In this document: one piece after another, positions 4,910-8,353 of the stretch
How the letters are laid out: every line of letters begins with the position of its first letter
Numbering within the stretch: position 1 is the first letter of the stretch
Origin: Chloroflexota bacterium
GTDB lineage: Bacteria; Chloroflexota; UBA6077; CF-72
Assembly: GCA_019242065.1 (NCBI GenBank)
Contig: JAFAWJ010000253.1
Span: forward strand, 1-8,353
Direction: 5' to 3'
Length of the DNA: 8,353 bases
The notes under the pieces: model-generated
What the model was told of the DNA's origin: nothing
The model's input: only the letters and a program-made list of their open reading frames with translations
Database searches by the model: none
Translations under genes and position numbers: made by a program

Positions 4910-5584
4910 ATGTCCCCTCGCACGGCTCCGCTCGTCACGCCACCGGCTACGCCGCGCGCCGCGGCGCGCACTCCGCTCGACCGACGCCTGATCAAAGGCA
5001 TCCTGTGGCTGTACATGCGCCCGTACCACCGCCTCGAGCTGGTCGGTGCCGAGCACATTCCGCCGCACGGCTCGCTGCTCGTGGTCCTCAACCACGCCAG
5101 CGTGCTCGACGTCCCCGCGCTCATGGTTCTCGACCCGTTTCCCGACACCGCCACCGTCGTCAAAACCGAGATGTTCCACATGCCCTTCATCGGCTGGTTT
5201 CTGCAGCGCTGGGGCGCTATCCCCGTCGACCGCGACGGGCGCGATTCGGGCAGCATCCGCCGCATGCTCGGCGTGTTGCGGTCTGGCAGCGCGCTGGCGG
5301 TGGCCGCCGAGGGGACCCGCACGCGCAGCGGTCACCTCGAAGACATCAATCCGGTCCTGGCGCGGATCGCCGCCAGCGCCGACGTGCCCATCCTGCCGGT
5401 AGGCATCGGCGGTTCGTTCGACGCGCTCCCGCCGGGCGCGTTCTTCCCGCGGCCCGTCAAGATCCTGGTGCGCGTCGGACCGGTGTTCCGGCTCGAACGC
5501 GGCATCGGCGCCCCGGCCGCGGCGCAGCGCATCCAGGACGAGATCGCCAGGCTCTTGCCGCCGCAGATGCGGCCGCTCACCTGA
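4910..5584 (+). CDS. plsC: 1-acyl-sn-glycerol-3-phosphate acyltransferase (PlsC type)
   Basis: The 224-residue protein should transfer an acyl group to lysophosphatidic acid, making phosphatidic acid for membrane phospholipids at the inner face of the membrane. The acyltransferase motifs occur in order: NHASVLD (H62 and D67 of the HX4D catalytic pair), GAIPVDR (102-108), AEGTRTRSG (glycerophosphate-binding EGTR at 134-137) and VPILPVGI (159-166). The length is typical. A Pro/Ala/Arg-rich N-terminus (1-22) precedes an amphipathic region (about 26-37, LIKGILWLYMRP) that probably contacts the membrane. I start at ATG 4910 because the reading frame upstream lies in the promoter region and encodes no family-like sequence. 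Substrate class within the PlsC family is not certain. The LysM-C39 gene follows after 79 bp on the same strand. Confidence 0.92.
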   Translation: MSPRTAPLVTPPATPRAAARTPLDRRLIKGILWLYMRPYHRLELVGAEHIPPHGSLLVVLNHASVLDVPALMVLDPFPDTATVVKTEMFHMPFIGWFLQRWGAIPVDRDGRDSGSIRRMLGVLRSGSALAVAAEGTRTRSGHLEDINPVLARIAASADVPILPVGIGGSFDALPPGAFFPRPVKILVRVGPVFRLERGIGAPAAAQRIQDEIARLLPPQMRPLT

Positions 5585-5663
5585 GGCTATCTCAAGGCCA
5601 TCTCGAACCGGGCCGCAATGCTGGCCCCATGGCGCGGCTGGCTGGCATGCTGGCCTCGACAGC

Positions 5664-7169
5664 ATGCGTGTGCTCTGGCGGCGCCACCCCTGGCGACTGA
5701 CCTTCGCGGTGATGGCCCTGATCGCCTGCCTCGGCGGCGCGCTGCTGCTCGTGGCGGATGGCTCGGCGCTGCGACCCGCGCCCGCGGAGCCGGCCCCGCA
5801 GGCCGCCGCCAGCGCTCCCGAACCGACCCTCGTCAGCGCCGAGGCGACAGCTCAGGCCACTCAGGCGGTCGCGCAGGTCACCCCCGAGAGCACGCCGGAA
5901 TCATCACCGTTTGCGGGCATCGCGGCTCCGGCTCCCCAGCCGCCCGAACGCCCGGGCCCAGTGCATCACATCGTCACCGAAGGCGAAGTCCTGTGGCAGA
6001 TCGCCGAGCAGTACAACCTGCGACCCGAAACCATCCTGTGGGCCAACGACATCTCGGATCCCGACCTGCTGCTCATCGGTCAGGACCTGCTGATCCTGCC
6101 GACCGATGGCGTGCTGTACACCGTGCGCGACGGCGATCACCTGGCCGACGTGGCCAACCGCTACGGGGTCGACCTGCAGGCCATCATCAATGCCAACCAC
6201 CTCGACAACGCCGACCAGATCCAGTCCGGCGTCGACATCTTTTTGCCCGGCGGACGACCGCTCAGCACCAGCACCGCGCCGCCGGTGCCCGACGCCAGCC
6301 AGGCGTCCCAGGATGACCAGACCGCGGCCATCCAGCTGCCCGACAATATCGACGCCATCCTCAACTCCGGTTGGCTCACGTCTCGGGGCGTCACCGACCT
6401 GTTCAAGACCGCCGCCGCGGGCAGCGCCAGCCTGCATCAGCTGCCGGGTGGAGCGGCCCTGGAGCGCGTGAGCGACGTCAGCCACGGGCGCGTCCAGGTC
6501 CGCGATCCGGGTGATGGTCAAACGCGCCAGGCGATGACCGGCTGGGTCGACGCGGTTGATCTGGATGTCGGGCGTGCGCCGGCGACGCGGTCGTTGCCGC
6601 AGGCCTATCCGGCCGATACGGCGATGGACATCTTTCACGTCTTTGCCCCGTATCGCTCGCAGCTGGACGGGAGTGCGTACGCCGAGGCAAATTGCGGTCC
6701 GACTGCGCTCGGGATGGGCCTGGACGCCTTCGGCGTGTCGGTACCTCCGCCACAACTGCGCGCCGAAACGCTCGATGCGCAGCACATGCGCGGCAACGGT
6801 GTCGGCACTCTGATCACCGCCCTCGCCCAGGTCGTGCACGAACACGGACTGCAAGCGGTCGATCTGCAGGGAGACGATGGGTCGATCAACCGCTGGAGCC
6901 TGGACGACATTCGCGCGCACGTTCAGCAGGGCGAGCCGGTGATCGTGCAGGTGCGTTATCGGCTGCTGCCCGGGCGCGGTGGCGCCTACTACTTTGGCGA
7001 CCACTACATCCTGGTGACTGGCGTCGTCGACGACGGCTTTCTATACAACGATCCGATCAACGTCGACGGCCTGGGGTGGGACCGGGTGATCAGTGGTGCG
7101 GCGCTGGACGCGGCGATGAACACCAGCGATGCGCGCTACTCGCACGCCGCGGTCGCGATCAGTCGCTAG
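5664..7169 (+). CDS. Membrane-anchored double-LysM protein with C39-like cysteine peptidase domain
   Basis: The product is 501 residues. A basic start (MRVLWRRHPWR) and hydrophobic run (about 12-31) form an uncleaved anchor or signal peptide. A low-complexity Ala/Pro/Glu/Thr spacer (35-98) leads to LysM 1 (about 101-146, HHIVTEGEVLWQIAEQY) and LysM 2 (about 151-195, LYTVRDGDHLADVANRY). Residues about 236-302 look SH3-like (SLHQLPGG, GWVDAVDLD). The C-terminal part (about 320-501) has the marks of a papain-fold C39-like peptidase: C344 in ANCGPTALGMGL, H447 in GDHYILVTG and D463 in YNDPI. A predicted active cysteine peptidase or amidase is thus tethered to the cell wall; its target is unknown. 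The ATG at 5664 has no ribosome-binding site but begins the anchor sequence. plsC lies upstream on the same strand; a convergent gene lies downstream. Confidence 0.9.
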   Translation: MRVLWRRHPWRLTFAVMALIACLGGALLLVADGSALRPAPAEPAPQAAASAPEPTLVSAEATAQATQAVAQVTPESTPESSPFAGIAAPAPQPPERPGPVHHIVTEGEVLWQIAEQYNLRPETILWANDISDPDLLLIGQDLLILPTDGVLYTVRDGDHLADVANRYGVDLQAIINANHLDNADQIQSGVDIFLPGGRPLSTSTAPPVPDASQASQDDQTAAIQLPDNIDAILNSGWLTSRGVTDLFKTAAAGSASLHQLPGGAALERVSDVSHGRVQVRDPGDGQTRQAMTGWVDAVDLDVGRAPATRSLPQAYPADTAMDIFHVFAPYRSQLDGSAYAEANCGPTALGMGLDAFGVSVPPPQLRAETLDAQHMRGNGVGTLITALAQVVHEHGLQAVDLQGDDGSINRWSLDDIRAHVQQGEPVIVQVRYRLLPGRGGAYYFGDHYILVTGVVDDGFLYNDPINVDGLGWDRVISGAALDAAMNTSDARYSHAAVAISR

Positions 7170-7276
7170 ACCTTCCGGGCGCATCTCACGAGCCGGCTGG
7201 CGGTTTCGGCCGCGTTCCAGGCGCAGACTGTCACAGACGCTCGGCCAATAGCGAAACTGGCGTCTAGGCCGACCTT

Positions 7277-8353
7277 CTAGCGCGAGACCGCAACCGGCTG
7301 CGCGGCGTGCGTCGTCGCATCCGATGTCGTCGGGCCAGAGAGCCGCGCCACCTCCATGTTCAGGATGCGGCGGGCGATGGCGACCGCCGCCGCGTAGGTG
7401 GAGTCCATCCCGAAATAACTCAGGTTCTGCTCGCCCAGCGTCTGACCCTTGGTATATGGCGTGTCCGACGCATAGTGCACAAACCCCAGGTCCACCGGCG
7501 CACCTACCAGGTTGACCATCTCGCCCTGCGGCGCACGCTGGGGCAGCATCAGCTCGGTAAACGCCTCGAGGTACGGGCCGGCTTCCATTTCGACCAGGTT
7601 GTTGCCCGCCCGGTGCAGGGCGTCCAGGTAACCCCAGTTCTGGAGAAACGTGCCGCGCACACTCGCCGCGCGCTGATTGTCGAGCGCCGTGCCGTACACC
7701 AGGTAACGTTCCACGTCTTCGGCGTTGAAGCAGTTGTGGAGCAGGTAGGTCGTCGCGCTGCGCTCGTCGGCGACGATGTTGCACAGCAGGATGTCACCCA
7801 CCCGACCCGTCAGTGTGGCGCCCTTGCCCATCACGTACAGGCCCAGCAGCGCACCCACTTTGCGGGCCAGCGCCCGCTCCAGGAAATAGCTCGCTTGACC
7901 GAGCGGATAGTCGATGTTGACGATAAGCGCCTCGCTGGCGCTCAGGCGATCCAGCGCCGGCAAATCGGCCAGGCGGCGGTCGATGCGGTCCGCGCGCAGT
8001 TTGTTCAGCTCGATGACCTGAGCGTCGACGTCCGGGCCAAATGGCACGTGCAGCGTGGTGATGCCCGCCGCGTGCTCCTCGGCGCCGAAGATAGCGGCCG
8101 CGTCGGCGTTGCGCGGATCGGCCAGGTACTTTTTGGCGGCGTAATACAGGAAGTTCTCCGGGCTGCTGCGGACGCGGTCGGACGAGATGCCCTCGTACTC
8201 GGCGCGCAGCAGGTCACTATCCGACTCGCGGATGTAGTCGACGATCTCCGACTGGCGGGCCATCGCCGAGCCCGACAACAGGTTCGGCAGGCTGTGCATA
8301 TTGCTGGAGACGAGGTAGATGGGTCGGCGGCTCAGGTCTGGCGGAACGTTGTC
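7277..8353 (-). CDS. Uncharacterised protein, likely nucleoside phosphorylase-I-like (N-terminus beyond window)
   Basis: A minus-strand frame stays open to the right edge, so 358 C-terminal codons are seen and the start is missing. An internal ATG at 8299 has no ribosome-binding site and the preceding codons (RRPIYLVSSN) fit the family style, so it is not taken as start. I do not recognise a named family. Three blocks match, in order, the nucleoside phosphorylase-I fold as in MTA/SAH nucleosidase: GKGATLTGRVGDILL (7787-7828) resembles its GSAGGL...VGDIVV; VRGTFLQNW followed by NLVEMEA (7580-7600) resembles the GDAF and VEMEA ribose-binding part; and HYASDT (7460-7477) resembles the AISD loop with the catalytic Asp. 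Order and spacing support remote homology; substrate and activity are unknown. No signal peptide or membrane segment is seen. It converges with the LysM-C39 gene over a 107-bp gap. Confidence 0.8.
   Translation of the reverse strand, partial: DNVPPDLSRRPIYLVSSNMHSLPNLLSGSAMARQSEIVDYIRESDSDLLRAEYEGISSDRVRSSPENFLYYAAKKYLADPRNADAAAIFGAEEHAAGITTLHVPFGPDVDAQVIELNKLRADRIDRRLADLPALDRLSASEALIVNIDYPLGQASYFLERALARKVGALLGLYVMGKGATLTGRVGDILLCNIVADERSATTYLLHNCFNAEDVERYLVYGTALDNQRAASVRGTFLQNWGYLDALHRAGNNLVEMEAGPYLEAFTELMLPQRAPQGEMVNLVGAPVDLGFVHYASDTPYTKGQTLGEQNLSYFGMDSTYAAAVAIARRILNMEVARLSGPTTSDATTHAAQPVAVSR

Noticed and set aside
5904..7004. Minus-strand open frame of 366 codons opposite the LysM-C39 gene
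   Set aside because: The plus-strand protein has intact LysM and catalytic motifs; the antisense frame has none.
7170..7276. Bidirectional terminator between convergent genes, from GACGC...GCGTC at 7232-7264
   Set aside because: The stem is short and interrupted with a long loop and no T tract on either strand.

Overview
The window looks like a chromosomal segment of a high-GC bacterium, most plausibly an uncultivated member of the Chloroflexota. This is inferred from the style of the proteins: an IF-1 of the [20 protein letters not shown] type, a double zinc-ribbon protein, a J-domain protein and a stand-alone ssb. A HAIR-like (HspR-type) operator and a gram-positive-type LexA box fit such a lineage. 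No phage, transposon, CRISPR or RNA gene was recognised. There is no sign of recent transfer.

Left part (1-1068, all minus strand): a double zinc-ribbon protein, then translation initiation factor IF-1 (infA, TTG start), then the 5' end of a DnaJ/CbpA-type co-chaperone that runs off the left edge. The dnaJ-like gene has a near-consensus sigma70-type promoter. Its -35 box lies inside a perfect inverted repeat, CTTGACA-N7-TGTCAAG, which resembles the HspR operator HAIR. A G-run cluster separates this promoter from infA. Positions 1069-1410 hold no gene. They contain a hairpin in the presumed leader of the zinc-ribbon gene and two TTAGCTAAAC copies set 22 bp apart.

Middle (1411-4178, plus strand): an exported, C-terminally anchored protein of unknown function, a three-LysM NlpC/P60 cell-wall hydrolase 22 bp after it, and a HAD-family phosphatase.

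Right part: ssb (minus) and a PlsC-type acyltransferase (plus) diverge from a compact control region. That region contains a LexA-box match inside the ssb promoter spacer and a self-complementary TTGCAA that could serve as -35 for both directions. After plsC comes a membrane-anchored protein with two LysM repeats, an SH3-like segment and a C39-like papain-fold cysteine peptidase. Convergent to it, and cut by the right edge, is a protein that I suggest is a remote member of the nucleoside phosphorylase-I superfamily.

Functionally the window mixes stress and information genes (dnaJ, infA, ssb) with envelope genes (two LysM cysteine peptidases, an anchored exported protein, phospholipid synthesis). 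No single new multi-gene system is evident. The most notable items are the predicted regulatory sites and the NP-I-like and LysM-C39 proteins.
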